The position numbers and the translations under genes are program-made. A model generated the notes under the pieces. The model was not told the origin of the DNA. It saw nothing but the letters and a program-made list of their open reading frames with translations, and made no database searches. From assembly GCA_022360275.1 (NCBI GenBank), contig JAKSDC010000092.1, positions 12,703 to 76,702 on the forward strand: 64,000 bases of DNA, given 5' to 3'. The stretch comes from Chlorobiales bacterium. Lineage in GTDB: Bacteria; Bacteroidota; Chlorobiia; Chlorobiales; Chlorobiaceae. Within the stretch, counting starts at the first letter, position 1, and every line of letters starts with the position of its first letter. Below are positions 19,999 through 28,356 of this stretch, piece after piece.

Positions 19999-20511
19999 AT
20001 GGCAACAACGTTTAGAGAATATATTGTTGACGGTTACAACCTTTTACACAAGCTTTTCCCTGAAAAACAGCAACGCTCTCTCCAGGACAAGCGCGAACAG
20101 GTGGAAACCATGCTGCTCGGGTTCCAGCAGGTAACGGGAGCGAAGGTTACGGTAGTGTATGACGGCCGGCAGCCAAAGGGATCGCTCAGAGATGCCGGAG
20201 CGCTGAACAAGGTTTTCACCTTCCAAGGTTATTCGGCGGATGCTTGGATCATCGATCACCTGAAATCTTTGGGAAGCAAAGCGCAAATGTTTACTATAGT
20301 CTCCTCTGACCGTTCCATCTGTCGTCATGCAACTGCAAGAGGAGCATCGTATATGTTCTCGGAACATTTCATTGAGCAGTATTTGTCTCGCCCCGAAAAG
20401 CATGACAGACAGGGCGAGAGCGTTGTGAACCGGAAAAAGTTCGGCACCGATCGGCTCAACCAGAAAGAGGTGGATCACTGGCTGGCGATTTTCGGCGAAA
20501 CGAAAGAATAA
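19999..20511 (+). CDS. NYN-domain protein (YacP-like, PIN-fold nuclease family)
   Basis: A 170-residue soluble protein. The opening YIVDGYNLLHKL, the strand VTVVYDG at about 50-56 and TIVSSDRSICRHA at about 98-110 supply the acidic residues of the NYN/PIN nuclease fold, as in YacP/Rae1-type ribonucleases. Function is therefore probably RNA cleavage, but the substrate is unknown. It is transcribed away from mraZ and is followed by a chorismate mutase gene; no functional link is evident. Confidence 0.82.
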   Translation: MATTFREYIVDGYNLLHKLFPEKQQRSLQDKREQVETMLLGFQQVTGAKVTVVYDGRQPKGSLRDAGALNKVFTFQGYSADAWIIDHLKSLGSKAQMFTIVSSDRSICRHATARGASYMFSEHFIEQYLSRPEKHDRQGESVVNRKKFGTDRLNQKEVDHWLAIFGETKE

Positions 20512-20586
20512 AAGGAATCCCGAAAGATCTGCCTTATTTTAATATTTTACCAGTAACAAGTTTTCATACTCAAGATTGCACGCACC

Positions 20587-20913
20587 ATGTCTGAGAACAA
20601 CGCGAATAAGAACCATCACTGGCTTGAGCTTGAAGAGTGGCGAAAAAAAATAGACGCTATCGACCATAAGCTCTCAAATCTGCTCTGCGAAAGGCTCAAT
20701 TGTGCCCAGAATATCAGTTCGCTCAAGCAGCGAATCGGTGAAGAAGTGCTGCAACCCGCGAGAGAGAAAGAAGTACTTACCAATGTGTTGAACCAGGCGG
20801 ATTCCGAGCTGAAAGCCGGTGCGCTGGAAAAAATCTATAAATGCATCATCGAAGAGACAAGGCTGTTTCAGCATGAATGGAAAAACGAACAACAAACGCT
20901 CTCATCCAGATAA
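20587..20913 (+). CDS. Chorismate mutase (AroQ class)
   Basis: A 108-residue helical protein fitting a stand-alone AroQ chorismate mutase, which converts chorismate to prephenate for Phe and Tyr synthesis. LEEWRKKIDAIDHKLSNLL and the following CERLNCAQNISSLKQ hold the Arg, Asp and Lys positions of the active site in the family's helix 1. It has no attached prephenate dehydratase or dehydrogenase domain. The gene ends shortly before mltG. Confidence 0.85.
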   Translation: MSENNANKNHHWLELEEWRKKIDAIDHKLSNLLCERLNCAQNISSLKQRIGEEVLQPAREKEVLTNVLNQADSELKAGALEKIYKCIIEETRLFQHEWKNEQQTLSSR

Positions 20914-20930
20914 CCTCCCGGGACAGTTTC

Positions 20931-21944
20931 ATGCGTGACACGATCACAAGCCGTTTCTTCGTTCTCATTTCCAGCATCGTTTTCCCCTCCCTGATATTTG
21001 TTGCTGCATTTTTTTTTCTGCCCGGCTGGAATGTGGCTGAAGAAGGTCTATCCGAGGACAGGATCGTCGTGCGCAGAGGAGCAAGCCTCCGCTCGATCAT
21101 AACCTCCATTGCAGACACACAGGGAATCCGGCATGAACGGCCGCTGCTCATCACGGCAGGCCTCTTCCCGGAACTTCGCCAGATCAAACCTGGCCGGTAT
21201 AGTATTCCTCCGGGTCTTTCCAACTACGGGCTTCTCCACTATCTGCACCATCATCCACAGGATGAAGAACGAATTCTCATACTTGAAGGGCTCCGGCAGG
21301 AACGGATTGCGGGAATCATTGCATCGCAGCTCGATATCGATTCGCTTTCCTTCATGAACCGCACAGCCGACAGGGCATTGCTTGAAGAACTCGGTATACA
21401 GTCGGATTCGTTTGAAGGGTATTTTTTTCCCGGGACCTATAATTTCCCCTGGGCAAGCACTTCCGAAGAGGTTATCCGTTTTCTGGTAGGACGTTTTCGG
21501 ACGTTTTACACCGACAGCCTCCGGGCCATTGCAGCCGAAAGAGGCCTTGACGAGATCGAGGTGCTGACCCTCGCCTCCATTGTCGAAGCTGAAACGCCGC
21601 TCGCTGAGGAAAAGCCCCTGATTGCCGGGGTGTACCTCAACAGGCTGAAAAAAAACATGAAACTCCAGGCAGACCCGACGGTACAGTATGCGCTGGGAGG
21701 AAAACCGGACAGGCTTCTCTACAAGGATCTTGCCATTGATTCACCCTACAACACCTACAAGTACAAAGGACTTCCCCCCGCTCCTATCTGCAGTCCCGGC
21801 GCCTTGTCAATCCTTGCAGTACTGGAACCGGCGAAAACCGAATACCTCTACTTTGTTGCAACCGGCACCGGAGGTCATTATTTTGCGAAAACTGCTGCGG
21901 AACATATAAAAAACGTCAAAAAGTACCGCGCCAGCCGCCGGTGA
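20931..21944 (+). CDS. mltG: Endolytic murein transglycosylase MltG
   Basis: Membrane-anchored enzyme that cuts nascent peptidoglycan strands. One N-terminal membrane segment (RFFVLISSIVFPSLIFVAAFF) precedes a LysM-like region (FPELRQIKPGRYSIPPG) and the YceG domain. The catalytic glutamate lies in LTLASIVEAETPLAEE, and DPTVQYALGG and SPYNTYKYKGLPPAPI are family motifs. The frame is open from 20877 within the mutase gene; I use the ATG at 20931, just past that stop, giving 337 residues. Confidence 0.92.
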   Translation: MRDTITSRFFVLISSIVFPSLIFVAAFFFLPGWNVAEEGLSEDRIVVRRGASLRSIITSIADTQGIRHERPLLITAGLFPELRQIKPGRYSIPPGLSNYGLLHYLHHHPQDEERILILEGLRQERIAGIIASQLDIDSLSFMNRTADRALLEELGIQSDSFEGYFFPGTYNFPWASTSEEVIRFLVGRFRTFYTDSLRAIAAERGLDEIEVLTLASIVEAETPLAEEKPLIAGVYLNRLKKNMKLQADPTVQYALGGKPDRLLYKDLAIDSPYNTYKYKGLPPAPICSPGALSILAVLEPAKTEYLYFVATGTGGHYFAKTAAEHIKNVKKYRASRR

Positions 21945-22032
21945 ACCTCTGGCGTGATGAAAACAGCAGTATACATTATGTATATTTCAATAAAATCCTA
22001 ACCCTTCAATATTCAATCAGAAACCAGGAACA

Positions 22033-23226
22033 ATGGAAAAAAAGACCTTGTCTGATATTTCATGTAAAGGCCGCAGAGTGTTAATGCGTGTTGATTTCAA
22101 CGTGCCGCTCGATGAACATGCAAACATAACGAATGACAAGCGTATCGTAGAAGCCCTTCCTTCAATAAAAGCAATAACCGAGTCCGGAGGCAGACTCATC
22201 CTCATGTCGCATCTCGGGCGCCCGAAAGGCAAGGTAGTACCGGAGCTTTCACTGGCCCCTGTTGCAAAGAGGCTTTCCGAACTGCTCGACACAAATGTCG
22301 TCATGGCAAGCGACTGCATTGGAACCGAAGTGATGCAACAGGCCCTTGCGCTGCAGGACGGAGACATCATGCTGCTTGAAAACCTGCGTTTTCATCCGGA
22401 AGAAGAAAAAAATGACCCTGAATTTGCCCGCGAGCTGGCTTCGATGGGCGAGATCTATGTTAATGATGCTTTCGGCACCGCCCATCGCGCCCATGCTTCG
22501 ACCGAAGGCATTTGTCACTATGTCCAGCCATCCGTTGCCGGTTACCTTATCGAAAAAGAACTGAAATATCTCGGACAGGCGCTCAACAGTCCAGAACGCC
22601 CGTTTCTTGCCATTCTCGGAGGAGCGAAAATCTCGGGCAAAATCGATGTACTTGAAAACCTGTTCGATAAGGTCGATACAGTGCTTATCGGCGGAGCGAT
22701 GATTTTCACCTTCTTCAAAGCCCAGGGGTATAATGTGGGCAAATCGCTGGTTGAAAACGACAAGGTGGAGCTTGCGTCACATCTCTTGCAAACCGCGCAG
22801 GAGAAACATATCAGAATGCTGCTGCCCGAAGATGTGATCGCGGCGACTGAATTTTCCGCCGATGCCGACACCTCGACCGTCTCAATAGACAGCATACCGG
22901 ATAACATGATGGGGCTGGATATCGGCCCGAAAACCATCGACACCTATTCTCGGGAGATTCTCCAGGCTAAAACCGTGGTCTGGAACGGTCCGATGGGTGT
23001 GTTTGAAATCGAGGCATTCGCAAAAGGCACCATTGCAATCGCGCAGGCGCTTGCCGACGCAACCGCAAAAGGCACCATCTCCATCGTAGGGGGCGGCGAT
23101 TCCGCAGCGGCCGTCATGAAAGCAGGACTTGCATCCGGTATCACGCACATATCAACCGGCGGCGGCGCGAGCCTTGAGTTCCTTGAAGGAAAGGTGCTGC
23201 CCGGTATTGCCGCGCTGAACGATTAA
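22033..23226 (+). CDS. pgk: Phosphoglycerate kinase
   Basis: Glycolytic/gluconeogenic enzyme interconverting 1,3-bisphosphoglycerate and 3-phosphoglycerate with ADP/ATP. The N-terminal signature [25 protein letters not shown], the hinge region and the C-terminal [12 protein letters not shown] nucleotide loop are all present. 397 residues is standard. It is preceded by an 88-base AT-rich gap that may hold its promoter. Confidence 0.98.
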   Translation: MEKKTLSDISCKGRRVLMRVDFNVPLDEHANITNDKRIVEALPSIKAITESGGRLILMSHLGRPKGKVVPELSLAPVAKRLSELLDTNVVMASDCIGTEVMQQALALQDGDIMLLENLRFHPEEEKNDPEFARELASMGEIYVNDAFGTAHRAHASTEGICHYVQPSVAGYLIEKELKYLGQALNSPERPFLAILGGAKISGKIDVLENLFDKVDTVLIGGAMIFTFFKAQGYNVGKSLVENDKVELASHLLQTAQEKHIRMLLPEDVIAATEFSADADTSTVSIDSIPDNMMGLDIGPKTIDTYSREILQAKTVVWNGPMGVFEIEAFAKGTIAIAQALADATAKGTISIVGGGDSAAAVMKAGLASGITHISTGGGASLEFLEGKVLPGIAALND

Positions 23227-23302
23227 TAATCAGGCTGCATTACATTTTCTTCCATGTACCGCTTCCGGCACAACCATAAACCATGAGTCAAGAAAGTTCT
23301 GA

Positions 23303-24136
23303 ATGAATAATTATAACCAGCCATACAGCCCGGGGGGATTCCAGGTAATGCCCCCGGCCATAAAAATTCTAATCCTCGTCAATATTGCTGTTTTTATCAC
23401 ACAGTTTTTCACCCCGCTAGGCCCTTTATTACGGTTTTTTGGCCCTCTGTGGCCGATTGCATCTTCCGGGGAGTATACGTTTCAGGTCTGGCAGTTGGTC
23501 ACCTATATGTTCATGCATGGCGGGCTTGCACATATACTATTCAATATGTTCGCCCTCTGGCTGTTCGGCACGGAGATAGAAAATTACTGGGGGACGAAAG
23601 AGTTCATTGTATACTATTTCATTTGCGGTATAGGAGCAGCCCTGATCAACCTTCTGACAACCATCGGCACTCCCTACCCTACCGTAGGGGCTTCGGGCGC
23701 GGTGTTCGGCATACTTCTGGCCTTCGGCATGATGTTTCCCGACCGTTATATATTTCTCTACTTTCTTTTCCCCATCAAGGCAAAGTATTTCGTTGCCGGT
23801 TATGCAGCCATCGAACTGTTGATGGGTTTCAGCAACTCGGGCATGGGCAGCCAAAGTAACATCGCCCACTTTGCACATCTTGGAGGCATGATTTTCGGCT
23901 TTGCCTACATCAAATACCGCCAGCAGGGCTGGTCTTTTTCGGAATGGCTGGATAAAACTTTTCCGAAGAAGGATGAACACAAAGGCCCGAAGCTCTACAA
24001 AAAAGACAAGGAAGAAAAGAGTATGCAGGTATCCGAAGCCGAGATCGACGCCATTCTGGACAAAATATCCCGCCACGGTTATGAATCCCTGACCGAAGAC
24101 GAGAAACAGAAACTGCTTAAAGCAGGAAATAAGTAA
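23303..24136 (+). CDS. Rhomboid-family intramembrane serine protease
   Basis: Polytopic protease that cleaves membrane-spanning substrates. The catalytic Ser131 lies in PTVGASGAVFGI and the likely catalytic His189 in NIAHFAHLGGMIFG; MHGGLAHILFNMFALWLFG (about 71-89) is the conserved loop/helix with the HGG..H...N motif. Six membrane segments are predicted. A soluble, charged C-terminal tail of about 70 residues ends in a short helical motif (DAILDKISRHGYESLTEDE), common in Bacteroidetes/Chlorobi rhomboids. The following DUF1232 gene starts 26 bases later. Confidence 0.92.
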   Translation: MNNYNQPYSPGGFQVMPPAIKILILVNIAVFITQFFTPLGPLLRFFGPLWPIASSGEYTFQVWQLVTYMFMHGGLAHILFNMFALWLFGTEIENYWGTKEFIVYYFICGIGAALINLLTTIGTPYPTVGASGAVFGILLAFGMMFPDRYIFLYFLFPIKAKYFVAGYAAIELLMGFSNSGMGSQSNIAHFAHLGGMIFGFAYIKYRQQGWSFSEWLDKTFPKKDEHKGPKLYKKDKEEKSMQVSEAEIDAILDKISRHGYESLTEDEKQKLLKAGNK

Positions 24137-24162
24137 GATTTACCGGAACAAGGAGGCTGACG

Positions 24163-24636
24163 ATGAACGCAAAGGGCAAAGCATTTGAACGGGCGAAAAA
24201 GAAAGCCGAAAACGTCGCCCGCGATCCTGAAAAAGTAAAGCAAATCATCGACTCCGCGCTCCACAAAGCGACGGAACAAAAAACCTCGTCCCAGTTTCAG
24301 GAAATTTCCGGCAAGTTTCAGGCGCTGGTGCGCATGCTGAAAAGCTGGATCAACCGGGAGTACAAGGTCATCCCCTGGCAGACTATCATCCTTTCCGTCA
24401 CGGCGGTCATCTACTTTGTCTCACCCTTCGACGCAATCTTCGATTTCATCCCTCTGCTCGGCTTTGCCGACGATGTGGCCGTGCTTACCGCAGTCCTTGC
24501 ATCGATCAACCATGACCTCGACAAGTTCATGAAATGGGAGGGTGAAGTGGTTCAGGAAGAAGCACCGGTCGCCGGCGCGGTCGATGCGGATTTCGAGGAA
24601 GTGCCCGGTGACGGGAAGACCGAAGCTGGCAAATGA
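24163..24636 (+). CDS. DUF1232 (YkvA-like) membrane protein
   Basis: A 157-residue protein with a charged N-terminal half and a C-terminal DUF1232 segment, recognised by YFVSPFDAIFDFIPLLGFADDVAVL (positions about 87-111; motif key residues P-D-x-I-P and DD). One or two membrane segments flank it. Function is unknown across the family. AAGGAGG lies 6 bases before the ATG. Co-directional with the rhomboid gene, so co-transcription is likely. Confidence 0.85.
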   Translation: MNAKGKAFERAKKKAENVARDPEKVKQIIDSALHKATEQKTSSQFQEISGKFQALVRMLKSWINREYKVIPWQTIILSVTAVIYFVSPFDAIFDFIPLLGFADDVAVLTAVLASINHDLDKFMKWEGEVVQEEAPVAGAVDADFEEVPGDGKTEAGK

Positions 24637-24715
24637 ATAATGACATAACATACCCAAGCTGCCTGAAAAGGAATTAAACGTTTGTCACAAGGCTAAAAGG
24701 CGCATCCGGAACACC

Positions 24716-26584
24716 ATGCAGAAAACAAACCGCGAAGAAATTATTACCAACCCTCCGTCCCCCTTATCAGACACAAAGCTGTGCGATACCTTGCACAAAG
24801 TGTTCGGCTTCCACGAATTCCGGGCGAACCAGAAGCATATTATTCAGACAATTCTTGAAAAGAGAGATGTGCTTGCCGTGATGCCTACCGGCGGGGGTAA
24901 ATCGTTGTGTTACCAGCTTCCCGCCGTGCTGCAGTCCGGAACCTGCATTGTGATCAGCCCTCTCATTTCGCTGATGAAAGACCAGGTAGACAGCGCAAAA
25001 GCAAACGGCATCCGTGCGGCATATCTTAACAGCTCTCTTTCTGCAGAGGAACAGTCCCTTGTTCTGGACGACCTGCTGTCGAACTCGCTCGACTTGCTCT
25101 ATGTTGCGCCCGAACGGTTCACCCTCAACTATTTTCAGGAGATACTCAGCCAGGTGAACATCAGTATGGCGGTGATCGACGAAGCGCACTGTATTTCGGA
25201 ATGGGGGCATGATTTCCGACCCGACTATCTTTCTCTCTCAACTTTAGCAACGCATTTTCCTGCCGTTCCCATAGCTGCTTTTACAGCAACGGCCACCCAC
25301 AAAGTGCAGCAGGATATTCTCGAAAGACTCGCTCTGCGCAACCCGTTTATCGTCAGGGCATCGTTCGACCGTACCAATCTTTTTTACGACATCCGGTTCA
25401 AGGAAAACACCACCGCCCAGCTTGTCTCGATCCTGAAAAGCAACTCGAACAAGGCTGGCATCATCTACCGCACCAGCCGTAAAAGCGTCAACGAAACCGC
25501 TGCAATGCTCCAGGCAAAAGGCTTTCGCGCCCTGCCTTACCACGCCGGGCTCGAAGAGGATGAACGCAGGAAAAACCAGGAAGCGTTCATCCGGGACGAA
25601 GCCGATGTCATAGTCGCAACCATAGCTTTTGGCATGGGCATCGACAAATCGAACATCCGTTTCGTGATTCATGCAGATCTGCCCAAAAGCATCGAGAACT
25701 ACTATCAGGAAACCGGCAGGGCGGGACGTGACGGCGAACCCTCGCAATGCATCATGCTCTTTTCTCAATCAGACATACCCAAAGTCCGTTTCTTTATCGA
25801 CACGATCGTAGACGAAACCGAACGGACAAGGGCACTCGGCGCATTGCAGAAAATCATTTCGTTCGCTTCGACGACGGTTTGCCGACGCAAAACCCTGCTC
25901 GACTATTTTGGCGAAATCTATCCTCACGATAGCTGTAACTCCTGTGACATCTGTCTCGGCATCCGCGAAGTGGTCGACAGCACCGTTGAGGCACAGATGC
26001 TGCTTTCGGCTATTGCCCGAACCGAAGAGCGCTTCGGCGCGACCCACATCGTCGATATCGTCACCGGCAGCAAAAATCAAAAAATCCGTGACTTCGGGCA
26101 CAATCGCCTGAAAACATACGGAGTCGGCAAAGATCGCGGCAAGAAATTCTGGCGACAGCTCATCGACGAACTGCTGGCTCAAAAAATAGTCGCAAAATCC
26201 GAGGGCCTTTACCCGGCACTTTACCTGCTTGAAAAAGCCGTTCCAGTCCTGAAAGGGGAGGCACAGGTGGAAATGGTGCGGGTACAGGAAAAGAAAACAG
26301 CGAAGAAAACAACGATCAAGGACACCGGCACTTACGATCACGACCTGTTCGAACTGCTCAGAGCACTCCGCAAACAGCTCGCCGACGAACAGGACATTCC
26401 ACCCTACATCGTCTTCTCTGACCGCTCCCTCCGCGATATGGCCGCGCAGCTTCCCCAGAGCGCACCAGATATGCTTGCGGTTTCAGGAGTAGGCGAAATG
26501 AAACTCCAGCGCTATGGAAAACAGTTTCTCAATCTCATCAGAAGATACCGGGAAGAGCACCCGGAAACAGTGAAGCAACCGTAG
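24716..26584 (+). CDS. recQ: ATP-dependent DNA helicase RecQ
   Basis: 3'-5' DNA helicase for recombination and repair. Motif I is MPTGGGKSLCYQLP, motif II VIDEAHCISEWGHDFRP, motif III AFTATAT and motif VI QETGRAGRDGEPS. The RQC zinc-binding cysteines appear in FASTTVCRRKTLL and DSCNSCDIC. A C-terminal HRDC domain follows (HDLFELLRALRKQLADEQ onward, about 540-615). At 622 residues it is full length. Confidence 0.97.
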   Translation: MQKTNREEIITNPPSPLSDTKLCDTLHKVFGFHEFRANQKHIIQTILEKRDVLAVMPTGGGKSLCYQLPAVLQSGTCIVISPLISLMKDQVDSAKANGIRAAYLNSSLSAEEQSLVLDDLLSNSLDLLYVAPERFTLNYFQEILSQVNISMAVIDEAHCISEWGHDFRPDYLSLSTLATHFPAVPIAAFTATATHKVQQDILERLALRNPFIVRASFDRTNLFYDIRFKENTTAQLVSILKSNSNKAGIIYRTSRKSVNETAAMLQAKGFRALPYHAGLEEDERRKNQEAFIRDEADVIVATIAFGMGIDKSNIRFVIHADLPKSIENYYQETGRAGRDGEPSQCIMLFSQSDIPKVRFFIDTIVDETERTRALGALQKIISFASTTVCRRKTLLDYFGEIYPHDSCNSCDICLGIREVVDSTVEAQMLLSAIARTEERFGATHIVDIVTGSKNQKIRDFGHNRLKTYGVGKDRGKKFWRQLIDELLAQKIVAKSEGLYPALYLLEKAVPVLKGEAQVEMVRVQEKKTAKKTTIKDTGTYDHDLFELLRALRKQLADEQDIPPYIVFSDRSLRDMAAQLPQSAPDMLAVSGVGEMKLQRYGKQFLNLIRRYREEHPETVKQP

Positions 26585-26753
26585 ACCGAAACGAAAAAAG
26601 CCTGGATTAGAACAGACCTACCGAACTACGTTCCGTTCTTCTTGTCAATACCGAAAACATCGGGGACAAAACAGTTGACAAATAAGTATAATTTGTTTAC
26701 AACGTCCCTCAACGTCTTTACCTTTTTAGTAGGAAGCTATCCTCTTTTTACAG

Positions 26754-26972
26754 CTACAACTTTCCCATATCTATATTCATGCTTCGAACTAGATCCAGGT
26801 CTTTCGAAAGAACCCGGACAAAGCTATCTCTGACTTGAGTGGGCGTTTTTATAATTGGCTTGTAGTTACCAAGCCATTGATGCCCGCATTTTGAGCAAAC
26901 CAACACTGCGTCGCCATCCGTATTAATGAGGACGTTAATATCTCCTTTGTCTTCCAAGTGCTTGTACATCAT
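26754..26972 (-). CDS. Small hypothetical protein with one CxxC pair
   Basis: A 72-residue protein I do not recognise. VLVCSKCGHQWLGNY (about 24-38) resembles half of a zinc ribbon; no second cysteine pair is present, so any metal site would need a dimer or other ligands. A G-rich ribosome-site-like stretch ends 6 bases before the ATG. It starts 18 bases after the stop of the small membrane protein gene upstream and lies in AT-richer DNA than its surroundings. Confidence 0.5.
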   Translation of the reverse strand: MMYKHLEDKGDINVLINTDGDAVLVCSKCGHQWLGNYKPIIKTPTQVRDSFVRVLSKDLDLVRSMNIDMGKL

Positions 26973-26990
26973 GGTTAACCCCCCGGTGCT

Positions 26991-27311
26991 TTACTTGAAC
27001 AATTCTGGATACGCATCTCTAGCTTGTTTCAAAACATCTTTTCCACCCTCACCTACAACCGCCCTTAATTGCTGTTCTGCCTTTGTGGCACGTTGCTCCG
27101 CTTTATCCTTCCCGGATTGCCCAACCCCATAACCAACTAAAGTGCCTAAAACACCAGTCACAGCCCCCATAACAGCAACAATTGATTCGGCAGATTTCGG
27201 AACACCTTTAAAAACGATCACTGTTACCAAGAACATCACCAGCAAAACCGCCATTCCGGCAATAACGGTCAAAAAGGTGTACAAGGATTGCTTATCTTTT
27301 TCATTTATCAT
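26991..27311 (-). CDS. Small membrane protein of unknown function
   Basis: A 106-residue protein with two hydrophobic segments (about 11-34 and 43-64, the second GAVTGVLGTLVGYGVGQSG with glycine spacing like a helical hairpin) and a charged, probably helical tail (KDKAEQRATKAEQQLRAVV). The layout is holin-like, but nothing else phage-like is nearby. GAGGG precedes the ATG by 8 bases. Paired with the CxxC protein downstream. Not recognised. Confidence 0.55.
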   Translation of the reverse strand: MINEKDKQSLYTFLTVIAGMAVLLVMFLVTVIVFKGVPKSAESIVAVMGAVTGVLGTLVGYGVGQSGKDKAEQRATKAEQQLRAVVGEGGKDVLKQARDAYPELFK

Positions 27312-27710
27312 GTGTAAGCCCTCATTTTTTTACGTTTATGATAACAGCTCCATGCTGAACATAAACCAGAGACGTGAACGTAAAATAAAAGCATTCAATA
27401 CGAAAAATATAAGAACATCTCTTCAAAGTAAAAAAGCACGAATACCCTTCCAACAGATTTTTTTGCAAGATTCATACTATTCAAATCACCACCAACAATC
27501 TCCGGGACGTTGTGGAATAGCTCAAGTTATGAGTATCAAAAAAGAGACAAAGCCTGAAAAGAAACCTCATGGTCGCCGGATCAGGTCCGGCTTGATTCAG
27601 AATGAGGAACAAGGGGACGTTGTAAACAAATTGCGCTTTTACCCAAGAAAGCGCTCATTGGCCAAATGAATAGAGGAATAAAGCTAGACAAAGAAGGCAT
27701 CCTGGAGATC
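27312..27710. other. AT-rich gap with no supportable gene
   Basis: About 400 bases between the small membrane gene and the restriction endonuclease. A plus-strand open frame (27142-27669) crosses it, but it is largely antisense to the membrane protein gene and has low-complexity basic composition with no recognisable domain. I see no repeats or hairpins here; the DNA is AT-rich and may be decayed sequence. Confidence 0.4.
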
Positions 27711-27785
27711 TCATTGCTTTCTAAGGCGGGTCAATTCATTCCTGATCTCATCGATTACATCTTTGTTATAAATCTCCTTTCTTCT
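27711..27785 (-). other. Out-of-frame C-terminal remnant of the MjaI-type endonuclease
   Basis: Directly after the region where the endonuclease frame ends, another minus-strand frame reads RRKEIYNKDVIDEIRNELT and then five more residues to a stop at 27711. This fits a natural end of the endonuclease. Removing one base at the GGGC run near 27790 joins the two as YSFKSG-RRKEIYNKDV. It is therefore the displaced tail of that gene rather than a separate gene. Confidence 0.7.
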
Positions 27786-28356
27786 GCCCGCTTTTGAACG
27801 AGTAGATGTAGAACACTTTGCCACCATACCTTTCCGTGAACTTGCGGTGTGACTCTTCCTGAATGGATTTTTCCTTGAAAATTTCCGGGAGTTGAACAGT
27901 TCCACCGTTGAAGGTGATCGGTTTGATCTGCAGACCGATAAAGCTTTCGCCTGCCTTGATGAAAAAGTCAACATTGTACAATCTGTCCCATTCATCAGAT
28001 GCGGGCTCGATCTTGACGCCAAGCATCTGCTCAAGCTGACCGTATACTGTTTGAATTTCGGTCATGTAGCCATCGAACGTCCTGTCGATGACAAGTTGCT
28101 TCATGTAGTTTATGCAATCTTCTTCAGTCACTTCGGCAACTTCGGCCTGAATCACCTCCGTGATTTTAGCATAGAGCTTTTTACCAAGTTCGACGATATG
28201 CTCTTCAGGCTTGACATTGGCAAAATAGTATTCCCGCCATTCGTCGAGTGTCTTGGGAGCGCATTTCCTGATAGATTCGGAGGTAGGACCAACATTCCTT
28301 TTGAAATTCAACTGGAAGCGGTTCATTGCGCTGTTAAGAATCCACTCTTTAGCCAT
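27766..28356 (-). CDS. MjaI-type (CTAG) type II restriction endonuclease, frameshifted near the 3' end
   Basis: The N-terminus MAKEWILNSAMNRFQLNFK and the following NVGPTSESIRKCAPK match my memory of the MjaI restriction endonuclease family, which cuts at CTAG. In the present frame the protein is 196 residues and ends GQKKGDL; the family-like ending lies in the next frame (27711-27785), giving about 214 residues if one base is removed. The central region (DEWDRLYNVDFFIKAGESFIG, key residues D, D, E) could hold the metal-binding catalytic residues. It overlaps the methyltransferase stop by 8 bases, as is usual for such pairs. Whether the truncated form is active is unknown. Confidence 0.75.
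   Translation of the reverse strand: MAKEWILNSAMNRFQLNFKRNVGPTSESIRKCAPKTLDEWREYYFANVKPEEHIVELGKKLYAKITEVIQAEVAEVTEEDCINYMKQLVIDRTFDGYMTEIQTVYGQLEQMLGVKIEPASDEWDRLYNVDFFIKAGESFIGLQIKPITFNGGTVQLPEIFKEKSIQEESHRKFTERYGGKVFYIYSFKSGQKKGDL

Noticed and set aside
26670..26700. TTGACA and TATAAT close together after recQ
   Set aside because: The two hexamers are only 6 bases apart, far too close for a sigma-70-type promoter.
27142..27669. A 175-residue plus-strand open frame
   Set aside because: Its first third is antisense to the small membrane protein gene, and the remainder is basic low-complexity sequence without a domain.
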